Source: Isoetes taiwanensis (lineage: Eukaryota; Streptophyta; Lycopodiopsida; Isoetales; Isoetaceae). From it: a stretch of DNA of 64,000 bases. Shown in pieces: positions 18,281 to 28,630 of the stretch. The stretch is from contig JAJEKV010000054.1 of assembly GCA_021234155.1 (NCBI GenBank), positions 8,020,655 to 8,084,654 of the forward strand, read 5' to 3'. The number at the start of each line of letters is the position of its first letter. Within the stretch, counting starts at the first letter, position 1. Below the pieces are notes generated by a model. It ran no database searches. It was not told where the DNA came from and was given only the letters and a program-made list of their open reading frames with translations. Both the position numbers and the translations under genes were made by a program.

Positions 18281-21130
18281 GTGATGGATGTGGTTTTGCT
18301 TGAAAATGATATTGAGGTGGCAAAAGACACAATATTTACTATTGATCCAGAGAGATTTTGCCACAATAAAAGGTTGGGCGGGAACAATGTGAGCATATCC
18401 CTGAAGGATGTCTACGACAACCCAGGGTTAGCATGTTATGAATATTTGGTTGAGCATAAAGGTTCTTTTGTCAAATGGCCAAAATGTGCACTAAAATTGC
18501 AACAAGATAATCAAGAGGATAATCGTTTTAATCCAAAGGACAGATCCAAGTGTGCATTAAATTTACAACAAGATAAGAAGGAGGATAGTCGTTTTAATCT
18601 ATAGGACCGATTCACTTGGCCAAGAAATAAAGTTATTCTGGTAGACAAGGACAATACCCATTTGGCAACAACATTTATTATGGTGGCTTTTACAAATGAA
18701 GCCATTGATGGTACCCAATTAGGCGAGGAAGATATTGGAATTACAATCACTGAGATAGCTATTGAAAACATGTTTGAGATTGGAAAGTTGATAAGATGGT
18801 CAATCAAACACTTGATATTAACAGGAGAGCCATTGGTCAAAGATAATTACTCTATTAATGATTATCAGCTTCAAGAAGATAAGTTCTACGAATTGGAAGG
18901 ACTTCATAAATATAAACGCATCTATCCTACCAGAAAGAGAAAGAGAAAAAGAAAACAGAAAGAGAGCAAGAGACCTAAAGGTGATCCATGTGATATGGAA
19001 GTAGTTGCTAATGTTGCGACGATTGATTGTTGCTACTAACAATGTTGTCAATTTGCAGATTGAAAAAAAGTTTTAGCAGCTCGTCAGGAATATCGTTCAA
19101 TCAAATATGAAGATAAAGTGACATTCATTTATGATAATTTTTCTACTAGTATAAAGGACGAAAATGGAAACTACCAGCGTATGTTATTTGAAGGAAATAT
19201 AGTTTGTATGCAATTGCATGGTGCAAAAAAGAGAATTCATGGTAACAAATTGGTAAAGCGAAAAACAGAGAGAGTCGTGGCAGCCAAGGTAGCACTTGAC
19301 CAGTTTATTGATATTACTGCCAACCAGATGCCTCATCGAAGTAGAAGAACTGTAGACGGTGAAAGAGATTGTCAAAAAGTCATGCCATCAACACATACTC
19401 TCAGATCAATGTTAAAGGAAGTGAATGACACACTCAGCATGCAAGGGCTTCCTCCTATTTCACAATCAAGTATTAGCAGATTATGGAATACAGAATTCAA
19501 AGATGTCATTATTGCTCGCAATAGTGGTGACTTTTCAAAATGTGAAATATGTACAGATTTGAAAAACAGATTATCATGTACAAAACATCCACAAGAAAGG
19601 GTGAAGCTTTTGGAATTGATGGAGAAGAATAACTTTGAGCAGAAGAGTTGTCGGAATATTTACTACTCGTGGCGATACTTATCTATGTTCCATCCAAAAG
19701 AGTATATATGTTTGATACATGATAAGATGGATCAAAAGAAAACATGCATTCCTCGGTTGAGGCCAAATCCAAATACAACAAAGAATGTTATGCAATTACC
19801 TATGGCTCTAGCGGGATACTCACTCATGGGCATGGGCCTCACTCCTTTAATCATTTTTCGACATGGAATTGGTCCTTTGATCCTAGTTTTACAATTGGAT
19901 CTATAGCCAAATGCTTGAGAAGTCTAGAAAGTTTTAAGAAAGATGATAGGGGAGACTTGACCCCAAACTTCACCTCCACAACACAACCTCTTCATAAAGC
20001 ATTGTTAACCAGAGCTAGTGGGCAAGTACTATCAGAAAATGATGGAACATCTCAGTTTAAGTCTTTGCCTAAAGTTCTACTACTATAGGTTGATAACTGT
20101 GTGTCAGAAAATAAAAATAGATATGTTTTGGCATATTTGGCATTGCTTGTGGCCAAAGGGCATTTCAAAGAAGTTAACATGGCATTTCTTATGGTCGGGC
20201 ATGCGCATGAAGATATTGATGCTTTTTTTAGCAAATTCGGAGAGAGCTTAAGGAAGAACCATGCTCACACATTGCCCCAATTATTTAAAATATTTGAGAA
20301 ATGCTCCGAATCTGCAAAAAATGTTCCACATCTAATGCAGGAAGTACCAGATCTCAAAATTTTTTTACATGGTTATATAGAAGATGGTCAGGAAAAGTTG
20401 GTTGGTCATACTAAGCCTTTGCATTTTTGGTTATGGGAATGTTTTAAAGTTTCAGTACAAAGTTCATCGAAAGGAAACTAGTTGGAAGCCAAAAGAATGT
20501 CGTGAACTATTTAAAAAAGACAAATATAGAAAAGTATTATTGCCAATGGGAGAGTCAAAACCATTGCCTCTAGTTGAACGGATGAGAGAACATGATAACA
20601 TTGTATCAGGCATTTCTAAATACTTAGACTTTTGGAAAATTGGTCTGGGTCGTTTTGGACGAACTTCTAGTTATGATGACCCAATGAGACATGTTATTGA
20701 ATATTGGAAGAATGTTTTGAAAGAACTTCAAAAAAGCCCTATAAGATACAACAGGCTACATGAGGGGTTTTGGCCTCGTTCCCAATGGAATGCTGGAGAA
20801 CCAAATGTTCAAGAAGTACTGGAAGAGGTGAACAATTTAGAAGAAGAAGAAGAAGAACATTATTCTGGTCCTGCTAGTGGTCGACCTAAGGAAGTTTTTA
20901 GGCCTGAGAAACATATTTCACAGGGAATATTTCTTATCGTGAGGCCTGAGAATGTAAATGACACACCTTTCTGGTTGGGTGTAGCATTAACAAATCCAAT
21001 AAGACATCCAGATGGGATTACAAAGGGTCGTTAATGTTCAATGGTGGAAGTCGTTATGTCGAGGTGCAAAAACAATTCAAGCTCAATATCGTTTGGACTA
21101 AAAGGTGAAAATGTAATCCTTAAGATGCAC
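18281..21130 (+). pseudogene. Uncharacterised transposase-like gene (HDKMD / VDN / GHAHEDIDA family), multiply broken
   Basis: A collinear set of open segments describes one long protein. N-terminal part at 18281-19039 has a basic KRKRKRKQKESKRPK tract and an in-frame TAG at 18602. A likely intron ends near tttgcag (19058). The middle at 19064-19810 has NQMPHRSRR, SSISRLW, SKCEICTDLKNR and YICLIHDKMD. After a frameshift near 19810 the next frame gives THGHGPHSFNHFSTWNWSFD and TIGSIAKCLRSLE. An in-frame TAG (20086) is followed by VDNCVSENKNRYVLAYLALL and FLMVGHAHEDIDAFFSKF. Frameshifts near 20440 and 21030 precede the C-terminal part (VQWWKSLCRGAKTIQ). The spaced acidic residues (HDKMD, VDN, HEDID) recall an RNase-H-fold transposase, but that is inference. 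I recall the family as uncharacterised. It is clearly a pseudogene here. Confidence 0.7.
18480..18611 (+). repeat. 66-bp tandem duplication within the transposase-like remnant
   Basis: Two diverged copies of a segment encoding [W/S]-[P/K]-CAL-[K/N]-LQQD followed by EDxRFN lie head to tail. The second copy ends in the TAG at 18602. It is in phase with the reading frame (66 = 22 codons), so it predates the nonsense mutation or was tolerated. Confidence 0.75.
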
Positions 21131-21758
21131 AACAATGGTTGGATGTTATGTCGGTCGTTTATTCTTGGAAACCCAAAAAGTCAGCTGTGACAATAGATAG
21201 ATAGATAGATAGATAGTATTTTAAAGTGCCTTCAACAAATTCCAAAAAACATTGTCAAAATTGTACAAGACCATCTTAAATTATATGGTCATTGAGAGGG
21301 TTCAATGTAAGCTCATGTCACAATCATGCTTCTAGCATCTGTCATGTTCATTTTCAAAGGATTTTGTTTATTTTTATAAGTGTTTTTTCATAAGTTAATC
21401 TTCATATTCATTATGTATTTGCCATATCTTGCTCTACTTTGGTTGAATAATAAAATGAAAGTAGAGCCACACGTTGGAACATTACAGTTTCAAAATGTTG
21501 AATAAGTCCCACTTTTCTTGAATATGTGATAATTCAATGATCGTCTCCTCTAGGTGCTAACTAGGAGTCGTCATTGTTATCGTTGCCAATATTTGTATAA
21601 AAATGCATGAAGTACATCTGTATTTTGTGGAATTGCTCTGGTGTAAGATGCTGCATGAAAGCTGGTGGTCCATCCTCTTGATGCTCGTTTTCGGGTAAGT
21701 TTAAATGCCCTGATCTGCCAGAGGACTCTTCAGATGTTATTGACTCCTCTACCACAAC
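21131..21758. other. Intergenic with a short (ATAG)n tract
   Basis: Contains a six-unit tetranucleotide tract at 21193-21216. The rest is AT-rich without coding signature. Its right edge is the left integration boundary of the DIRS-like element. Confidence 0.6.
21193..21216. repeat. (ATAG)6 microsatellite
   Basis: Six perfect tetranucleotide units; on the minus strand this is CTAT, the motif of the two long tracts elsewhere in the window. Confidence 0.95.
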
Positions 21759-21798
21759 ATTCTGGGAAAGGACTCGCGAGAGACACAAAACCGGCCGA
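21759..21798 (-). repeat. Split direct repeat B2 (3' terminus of the DIRS-like element)
   Basis: The 40 bases starting attctgggaaaggactcgcg are identical to 22661-22700. Divergence starts immediately after (ttgtcattc versus ctaccaaag), which defines the repeat. The segment attctgggaaaggac is also inverted-complementary to gtcctttcccagaat inside the A repeat (22618-22632 and 30017-30031). Confidence 0.92.
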
Positions 21799-22532
21799 TT
21801 GTCATTCATCACAGCAGCAGTATACAATGTGTAAGAAGAGAGAGAGGGGTAGCCGAACATAGGAACAATATCGGACTACCCCCAAAAAAGAAATTGCGCT
21901 AAGGCAGTATAAGAGGGCAATGGCGACAAGTTCTCATCGGGATAAAAAACCCCGCCCTTTCGGGTTTTCGAGGAAAACCCTAATGAGAAATGGTCGCCAC
22001 CGACCTCGAATGGATTGCCTAGAGAACAGAGAAACCGGACGAGCGCGAAGGCAAACCGAAAGCACGACCCCAAACAACCGCGAAACCCCATGGAACAACG
22101 AGAATGAGGAACGGAAAACACCAGGACCCCAAAAGCTGGTGGAAGATAGCAAAATCCTGCAATACACAAAAAACTCCAAAAAGAACACCCGTAAAGAGTT
22201 AGAGAAACAAGCCCAGCCATAAAAAGAATCTGCATCAAGAAAGCCGGAAAATATAAGGCATAAAAATAGACAGAAAAAGAGCATATAGCGTCACCGAGAA
22301 GGTGGAAAAAGCATCACCCAGCGGGTGGAAAACATGAGATATAAAGATGCATCACCCTCGAGGTGGAAATAAACAGCACCACCCGCAAGCGGAGAAAAAC
22401 ACAGAAAAATGCCAAGGAAATAGCAACAAGAAAAAAGGACACCCATAAGTGAAAAACAACAAAAAGAGCAAGAACCAATATTAATACAAATGAAAAAAGA
22501 CATACACGCCCCAGCAGCAGGGCGGGAAGGGA

Positions 22533-22662
22533 GGGAAGCCACGAGAACGAAGAAAATGCTGCTGTGAGAAGACGCCGATAACCGGTCTGCGAATGGAACT
22601 AGCCTAATATAGGGGCTCGTCCTTTCCCAGAATGGCGATCCGATGGCTCGGATCGATGGGAT
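22533..22662 (-). repeat. Split direct repeat A2 (internal copy)
   Basis: The 130 bp match 29931-30060 with a single difference visible by eye (aatggcgatcc here, aatggtgatcc at the right end). It abuts B1 with the two-base AT shared, reproducing the junction of a circularised element. Confidence 0.92.
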
Positions 22663-22700
22663 TCTGGGAAAGGACTCGCGAGAGACACAAAACCGGCCGA
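22661..22700 (-). repeat. Split direct repeat B1 (internal copy)
   Basis: Forty bases identical to the element's 3' end at 21759-21798. The recombinase stop codon lies 21 bp further on. Confidence 0.92.
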
Positions 22701-22720
22701 CTACCAAAGGACTTCCTTAA

Positions 22721-23737
22721 CTATAAACCCAAGCGCCGCGAAACCTCCAAGTGTTGAGTAGGATCGCGAAGCACATAGCGAGAATGAGAAGAAGAGGAGC
22801 GCCAACGACCGTGAGTGCGCGCAGCATCATGTGGAACGCCCCGAGCGGCAGCTGCTGAAGCCCCTCCGCGACGAGCCGAATGAGTACCATAGCGGGATGG
22901 ATCCAAGCCGATAGCAAGAAGACACTCCCGCCACCACCCCCGAGCAGTCGGATAAGACAAAGGACGCAAAGAAGAAGGAGATGAACGAAAAAGGGGGCCG
23001 CCGGATGGAGGATCAAGGAGATGATAAGAACCGGTAGAAATCAGGCGCTGAAGGATAGAAACAGGGCATGCGAACGAAGGCAAGCGGGCTAAAGAAATCG
23101 TATGACCGCGGGCAAGTTGGTCACGCTTGGAATGACGAATAAGAAGATCCACATGCGATAAGGAAAAAGAAAGATCACGCCAATTGAGGGCAAGGGCCTC
23201 CGAGATGCGCAAAAAAGCGGCAAAGGAAACTACAACGAGCGCAGCGCGGGCCAGAGAGGAAAAAGAAGCGGCAGGATGCGCAAAGCGGAGAACAATCGAG
23301 CGAACATGCTGAGGCAGGAGAGGAAGAAAAGTACGAGGAGGGCGAGCGTGACGGAAGGTAGACTGACGAGCCAACGAGGGTAAAGGTAAAATGGCAGGAG
23401 AGGGAAGGTTGAAAAGTTGATGAAAAAAGGATATGGCTGCCGAAGCGGAAGAAATGGAGGAGGCTGACATCTGAGGATGATGAAGAGAAGCAAAAAAGGC
23501 CGCAACAACAAAAGGAGAAGCTGGAAGAGAAGGAACAGCATGTAGACGACACCAAGCAACAAAGCGGCGGAACATAGCGAAATAAGCCAAAAGAGTAGAC
23601 GGAGCACGAGAGGAAAAAACTAAAGGCAAAGTGGCAAAGAAAAAAGGAACCTCCTGGGGGGTGAGCAAGCGAGAAGTAGCTGCCACAACAACATAAAAAA
23701 CCATGTTAACTTCATTCAAATTGACAACGAAAAACAT
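22721..23737 (-). CDS. Tyrosine recombinase of the DIRS-like element
   Basis: A 338-residue phage-integrase-fold recombinase that would insert the circular cDNA. The N-terminal half (residues 40-130) is the SAM-like DNA-binding part, with STLLAYFAMFRRFVAWCRLH. The catalytic set is complete: Arg177 in AAFLRISEALALNW, Lys204 in RHSKRDQ, His286 and Arg289 in YGTHSARRGG, His309/Trp312 in HGRWRSSS, and the nucleophile Tyr321 in HSRYVLRD. Length suits DIRS recombinases. It overlaps the end of the RT ORF by 26 nt in another frame, so it is probably translated by reinitiation or from a separate message. It lies immediately upstream of the internal B1A2 repeat. No lesion is visible; Met1 is the first available start and Met12 is an alternative. 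Confidence 0.94.
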   Translation of the reverse strand: MFFVVNLNEVNMVFYVVVAATSRLLTPQEVPFFFATLPLVFSSRAPSTLLAYFAMFRRFVAWCRLHAVPSLPASPFVVAAFFASLHHPQMSASSISSASAAISFFHQLFNLPSPAILPLPSLARQSTFRHARPPRTFLPLLPQHVRSIVLRFAHPAASFSSLARAALVVVSFAAFLRISEALALNWRDLSFSLSHVDLLIRHSKRDQLARGHTISLARLPSFACPVSILQRLISTGSYHLLDPPSGGPLFRSSPSSLRPLSYPTARGWWRECLLAIGLDPSRYGTHSARRGGASAAAARGVPHDAARTHGRWRSSSSHSRYVLRDPTQHLEVSRRLGL

Positions 23738-25622
23738 AAAGAGCTACATGGCGCCGACACCCGGCAAAGGTCGCCGAAAGATGTGGCAATAAAGCCAAAG
23801 AAAATGCATCAAAAAACAGAAATTCTTTAATAAAAGACGCCCACGCCGATCCCGTCCAGAGTAAAGGCCACCATGGTGCAGAAGGCCAATGAAGAACCAC
23901 CAGTGTGATACGAGCATGACACGCGGCTGCATGGTGCAAAACACGGGGAACTAAAGAAGGTGGAGGAAAACAAAAATTATTAAAGAGGTGCCAATCATAG
24001 GTAAAAGCATCAGGCGGGATACGGTGTGGATAAGGGAACCGAGTATTATAAACAGGAAGCTTATGATTAAGGGGAGAGGCAAAACGATCCACATGATGCG
24101 GGCCCCATAAAGAATCAAGATACTGAAAACACCACGGGGCCAAGGCAAATTCAGCAGATTGAGGAAGACGAGACAAATAATCAGCCCACTCATTTTGGGA
24201 ACGTGGAATCCACACCGGCTCCAAGGAGATAGAAAAATGAAAACAAAGGAGAAAGATCTCTAAGGTGAGAAAATGAATATCAGGGGAAGAAGAACCGCCT
24301 TTTTGAAGAATGGTGGCAACATTCAAATTATCCCCCCGAACAGTGACCAGGCGAGCATGAAGAAAAGGCAAGGCGGAGCGCAAAACCTGATAGAAAGCAA
24401 AGAGTTCGCGCCAAGTGGAAGAATGAGACAGCTCTGACTCGGAAAAAAGGCCGACAAAATCCAAGCGGTGTTGCCCCGGGAGCAAGAGCCACCCCCCCCA
24501 TCCAAAAGAACTAGCATCGAAACCAAGGACAGCAGAAGGACGACGGGAGGGAGAAATAGGACGAAAACTCAAAGAGGATGCGATAGATTCCCATAACACA
24601 ATTTCCATGCGAGCTAAAGAAGACAAAGAAATAGGAGCATCCCAGTGCCAAGGCTGAATAAGACGATAAGAACAAAAGGTCAAAACGGAGACAAGAGATC
24701 CAAAAACAATACGAAGAGACTGGAGAAAGCCCAAAAATTTTGCGAGGTGCCGTGAGGTAAGATGAGAAGAATAAAGAAGCGAAGAAGAAAGGCGAAAAAA
24801 CTTGGCCAATTTCTTGGAAGATAGGCAAATAAGCATGGCAGAAGCATCAAGGAGAAAACCAAGGAAAATAGCACGATGTGACAAACGCAAACGACACTTA
24901 GGCCAAGCAATGAGAAAACCAGCAGATTGCAAATCAGAAATGATGCGATGTTGAAGAGCAGTAGGGTCCCGCTGAGTGCAGAAAAGGAAATCATCCATGT
25001 AAGGAGTGCAACGAATACCAGCCGCCCGCCAATGGCGGACCAAGGGGCGCACCAACTTGGTAAAGACAAAAGGAGCAGAGGCCAAGCCAAAAGGAAGCAT
25101 AGTGAAGACAAAAAAATGTGACTCAAACTGAAAACCCAAAAAAGTATGATGAGGAGGCCAGATGGGAACATGGTGGTAACCGGATTTCAGATCCAAAGTA
25201 AAAAGAAAATCTTGGGGTTGAAGAATAGCCAAAGCATCAGAAAGCGACTCATAACGGAAAGAAGGAACAGATAAAAAGGAGTTAAGATAGCGCAAATCGA
25301 GAATCAAGCGAAACTTATGGTCGCCCTTGGGCACAACACCCAAGGGTGAGCAGAAAAAGGGACAAGATGGAATTTGCATAACAGCACCAGAACGCAAAAG
25401 GTCTTGAATGGCAGAACGGGCGAAAGGAATATGAGAAGACAAAGAAGAAAGGTTCGGGCGAAAATAGGGTTGAGAAGGGGGTTCCTGGGCCCACGGCAGA
25501 GCATAACCATACTGGATCCAAGACAACACAAGCGGATGAGCAGAAATGGAATGCCAAAAAGGTAAAGAAGCAAAGAGACGCCCACACACAGGCAAGGTCG
25601 CATAATAAGAATCAAGAGCCAT
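23712..25622 (-). CDS. DIRS-like reverse transcriptase / RNase H
   Basis: A 636-residue intact protein. The RT core has SPLGVVPKGDHKFRLILDLR (from residue 92), the first catalytic Asp144 in FTLDLKSGYHHVPI, TMLPFGLASAPFVFTKL (174-190), and the YMDD box at 208-211. RNase H follows, with Asp369 (VLGFDASSFGWGG), Glu406 (STWRELFAF), Asp431 (VTVRGDN) and Asp481 (RSQNEWADYLSR), the DIRS arrangement in which RNase H closes the ORF. There is no integrase or protease domain, as expected for this order. The frame is open upstream of Met1, so the true N-terminus could lie further out. It overlaps the recombinase ORF by 26 nt. All catalytic residues are present. Confidence 0.95.
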   Translation of the reverse strand: MALDSYYATLPVCGRLFASLPFWHSISAHPLVLSWIQYGYALPWAQEPPSQPYFRPNLSSLSSHIPFARSAIQDLLRSGAVMQIPSCPFFCSPLGVVPKGDHKFRLILDLRYLNSFLSVPSFRYESLSDALAILQPQDFLFTLDLKSGYHHVPIWPPHHTFLGFQFESHFFVFTMLPFGLASAPFVFTKLVRPLVRHWRAAGIRCTPYMDDFLFCTQRDPTALQHRIISDLQSAGFLIAWPKCRLRLSHRAIFLGFLLDASAMLICLSSKKLAKFFRLSSSLLYSSHLTSRHLAKFLGFLQSLRIVFGSLVSVLTFCSYRLIQPWHWDAPISLSSLARMEIVLWESIASSLSFRPISPSRRPSAVLGFDASSFGWGGWLLLPGQHRLDFVGLFSESELSHSSTWRELFAFYQVLRSALPFLHARLVTVRGDNLNVATILQKGGSSSPDIHFLTLEIFLLCFHFSISLEPVWIPRSQNEWADYLSRLPQSAEFALAPWCFQYLDSLWGPHHVDRFASPLNHKLPVYNTRFPYPHRIPPDAFTYDWHLFNNFCFPPPSLVPRVLHHAAACHARITLVVLHWPSAPWWPLLWTGSAWASFIKEFLFFDAFSLALLPHLSATFAGCRRHVALYVFRCQFE

Positions 25623-25760
25623 CGGATCAAAGGGAAGGTGAGGTAAAGCAGAAGTAAAAGGTTGGCAATCTGTAGAAAAAAGGACCCATTAGAAACCAAA
25701 AATGCTTTATTAATGATCAAAAACCAAATACAACAGATATTGCAGAACAACTAAAACAGC

Positions 25761-26132
25761 TCAAGAAGACCAAGGCCGAGGCAACACAGGCGGAGAAAGG
25801 GCCGAATTGTGAGGTGGCGGAGGAACGGCCAACAAAGGAGTAGGATTGAGAGGCACAGTTTGAGAAAAATAAGGGTTGGAAAGGGGAGGAACGGCATTAT
25901 GAGAGAACTGGCGACGAAAACAATTGTCGGCAGTGTGGCGAAAGCGACCACAAAAAGTACAACGAAGAGTAGAGGAAGTGGCAGGGGAAGAAGCAGAAAA
26001 AGAAGCAGAGGAAGGGTACGGCGAAGGGCGAGAAGAAGATAGACGCTTCTCCTGGGCGAATTTTTTAGCCTGATGCAAGCGCTTGGACTCCTCCGAAGAA
26101 AAATTCAGACTAGGGGACTTACTAAAGCGCAA
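25761..26132 (-). CDS. Gag C-terminal part with CCHC zinc knuckle
   Basis: This open frame has a single retroviral-type zinc knuckle, CTFCGRFRHTADNC (residues 58-71, C-x2-C-x4-H-x4-C), preceded by a basic helix (KRLHQAKKFAQEKRLSSSR) and followed by a Pro/Ser-rich tail. This is the nucleic-acid-binding end of a Gag protein. It sits 139 nt upstream of the RT start, the usual gag-RT order. The frame does not continue into the rest of gag without a frameshift near 26,110, so gag looks broken or is spliced. Confidence 0.75.
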   Translation of the reverse strand: MRFSKSPSLNFSSEESKRLHQAKKFAQEKRLSSSRPSPYPSSASFSASSPATSSTLRCTFCGRFRHTADNCFRRQFSHNAVPPLSNPYFSQTVPLNPTPLLAVPPPPHNSALSPPVLPRPWSS

Positions 26133-26650
26133 GGCTTATGCGCCATAACCATGTTGATCGGCCGATAAGAACAAATTTCATCTCCCCGATCCGCCAAACG
26201 CTTACCTTCCTCTACCATCCGCAAAGACGCCATCCGGAATGGCAACCCCAACATAGCAAGACGGCCATGAATCCATCGAAAACGAAAGTGTCCATGGGCG
26301 ACGGTGAAACTCAGAATAATGCCGCATGGAGTCGCGGTCAAAAGAAGGAGTAGGACGCGCGCCCGCCCCTGAATGTCCCGCTGGAGATGCTGCCGAAGTC
26401 CGCAGACCGACAATTGCCAGGCCATCGGGTCCGAGAGCCTCGGAGTGTAGCCCGCTGTCGCCGAAGCTCATCTAGCAGCACCGAAAGTGAACTCGTGGAG
26501 AAACAAAGCGCCGAAGACACAATGTGGGCGGGCCGGAAAATACATGCGGAAGAGAAGAAAACAGAGGAGCCATCTGAGTAGGAGATACAGAAAAAGCGGG
26601 ACCAACGGGAGAAGAGGAAGGAGCAGCAAAGGCTGAGGGGGACCAAAAAG
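26105..26650 (-). pseudogene. Degenerate middle part of gag
   Basis: Open segments in alternating frames look like one protein with indels: LLDELRRQRATLRGSR, then DRDSMRHYSEFHRRPWTLSF, then IHGRLAMLGLPFRMASLRMV with EEGKRLADRGDEICSY. The last leads to the CCHC segment after one more frame change. I infer a frameshifted gag. No named domain is recognised, and splicing cannot be excluded. Confidence 0.4.
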
Positions 26651-28210
26651 AGAAAGAAGATGCGACAGAAATCGGAGAAGCAGGAGGAGAAAGGGAACCC
26701 GGGTCCGAAGAGTCAGGCTCGAGTGAAAGGGAAGCTTCACGTTGACGCCGAAAACCAAAGAAGCGAAGCTAGCCGCCGGGCGGAGAAAGCGACCGAAGAA
26801 GAGCCGTGGTGTTTGCGAGGGACGAGATCACCAATGACTGAAAAAAGAAGAACATTAGAAAACAAGAATAACCAGAAAGAAAGGCACGCCCCTAATGAGG
26901 AATCAAGGAATGGCGACGGACCAAGCCCGCGGAACGACGCTTAAGACCCCAGCGGAAGGCATCAGGGAGCCCGAAAAGAAAAACGATCACGATAAACCAT
27001 AAGTAACAAGTAACGGAAATAATATGACCAAGAGAAAAAAGCGACCTATAGAAACATAAAAATGCATAGACAGAAAAAAGATAATGCAATCGGACATAGA
27101 TTGCCGAAAAACAAAGTGCGACGGTGCATTCAAGAACCGACAAACAAGATGTCAGGAATGATCAAAATACCAAAAAAACAAGGAACACATGACAACATAC
27201 AAAATTGGGTAAACACAAAAAGACAAAGCATAACCCATCAAATGAGGCCAATAACGCATAAACCGAAATAGATATCAAACTCACAACAGAATATGACAGA
27301 CGAGAAGAAATAAAAGAATAGAACACATGTAAGGTAGAACACATCAAACCCTCGAAAATACAATAGCAAGAAAGAATCCAACCCCCCACGATCCACTTGC
27401 ATAACAAAAAGAAAAAAGAACAAACCCATAACAATGTGCAAAAAATAGATAAACATGGACAAAAAGCAACTCATGAGATAATGCCATTAAAACAGAAACG
27501 ATAATAGCCGTAAAAACACAACAGGCTCTAAAGCACAACACCAAACGAAAAAAGGAAAAGAATCCTAAAGATGAAAACACAGTAGCTCGAATCGCATAAT
27601 AACCCCATCATAAATCCACAAGTACCTTACGAGAGCACCCCATTATAAATGCATAAGTACCTTACGAGAAAAAACAACAAATAAAGAGGGAACCCATTAA
27701 CAACACTTAAGAAGAAAAATCACTTATAAAGAACACCCCATTATAATCCATAAGTACCTTACCAGAAAAAACAACAAATAAAAAGGGAACCCATGAAACA
27801 CTTAGGAAGAAAAATCATTTATAAAGAGCACCTCATTATAAATCCATAAGTACCTTACAAGAGAAAGCAACAAATAAAAAGGGAGCCATTAAACACTTAG
27901 GAAGAAAAATCATTTATAAAGAGCACCTCATGATAAATCCGTAAGTACCTTTACAAGAGAAAACAACAAATAACCTTACAAGAGAAAACAACAAATAACG
28001 AGGGAACCCATCAAAAACGCTTTGGAAGAAATCACTTATAAAGAGCACCCCATAATAAATCCCCAAGAGAAATCACATTCTTATTAAATATCCAAAAAAA
28101 CATGAAAAACAAACACAAGACAAATGCTTGAGAGCATATTATTCAACAAAAAAAGGAAATCGCACTATTGTGCCCAAGGACGAGGTGACAGACGCCTTTA
28201 ACAAAGATAA
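26651..28210 (-). other. Non-coding interior of the DIRS-like element with a tandem repeat
   Basis: No convincing coding sequence on either strand. The 27,600-28,060 part is a tandem array of about 97-bp units. Its position between the two gag pieces could mean an intron or an insertion into gag. Confidence 0.5.
27600..28060. repeat. Tandem repeat of about 97 bp, roughly five units
   Basis: The segment cattataaatccataagtac followed by cttac[g/a]agagaaa and aacaacaaataaa recurs near 27645, 27741, 27838 and 27932, with partial copies at both edges. Units are diverged by small indels. Confidence 0.85.
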
Positions 28211-28630
28211 TCACGCTGAAAGCAACCCCAATGAAATAGCCGGGTAAGTTGGAAGGAATCGAGGGGATAATTCGGCCATGATGAAAAAGTATTCCTTCAG
28301 CTGAATAGGACGCAAAGACGAAAAACCCCACAACAAAATAACATCCCCTAGAAAACGAGCACGAGCTGGGTCAAGCCTCCGATAAGCCTGGAATACTCGA
28401 CGAACCGAAGGCGAAAAAGCAGCAAAAAGGCGAAGCGTCCGAAAGTATTCCGCAGACCAGTCGATGTCCTCCCGGACAACCTGTAAAGCATTGCTAGCCG
28501 CCGGATGCAACGCTGCCAAATGCAAGACGTAAAGATGGTGGGAAGTCATCGCCATCTCCGGAGGTGAAAAGGGAGGGAAAAATCCCAGAGGAAACATCTG
28601 AGCAGAACAAAGGGGGCAAGGAAACGGCAT
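28211..28630 (-). CDS. Probable N-terminal part of Gag (DIRS-like element)
   Basis: From the Met at 28630 the frame begins MPFPCPLCSAQ and gives a compact, protein-like sequence: HHLYVLHLAALHP, DIDWSAEYFRTLRLFAAFSP, VRRVFQAYRRLDPARARFLG and DVILLWGF. The CPLC with following HH...H could be a zinc-binding unit. It is the first good frame after the 5' repeat and so sits where gag should start. The frame stops at 28211, before the non-coding repeat region. I do not recognise a named domain; the Gag assignment rests on position and composition. Confidence 0.5.
   Translation of the reverse strand: MPFPCPLCSAQMFPLGFFPPFSPPEMAMTSHHLYVLHLAALHPAASNALQVVREDIDWSAEYFRTLRLFAAFSPSVRRVFQAYRRLDPARARFLGDVILLWGFSSLRPIQLKEYFFIMAELSPRFLPTYPAISLGLLSA

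Noticed and set aside
21561-21860. Minus-strand 99-codon frame as a gene
   Set aside because: It crosses the left boundary of the DIRS-like element, so it is a chance fusion of element and flank.
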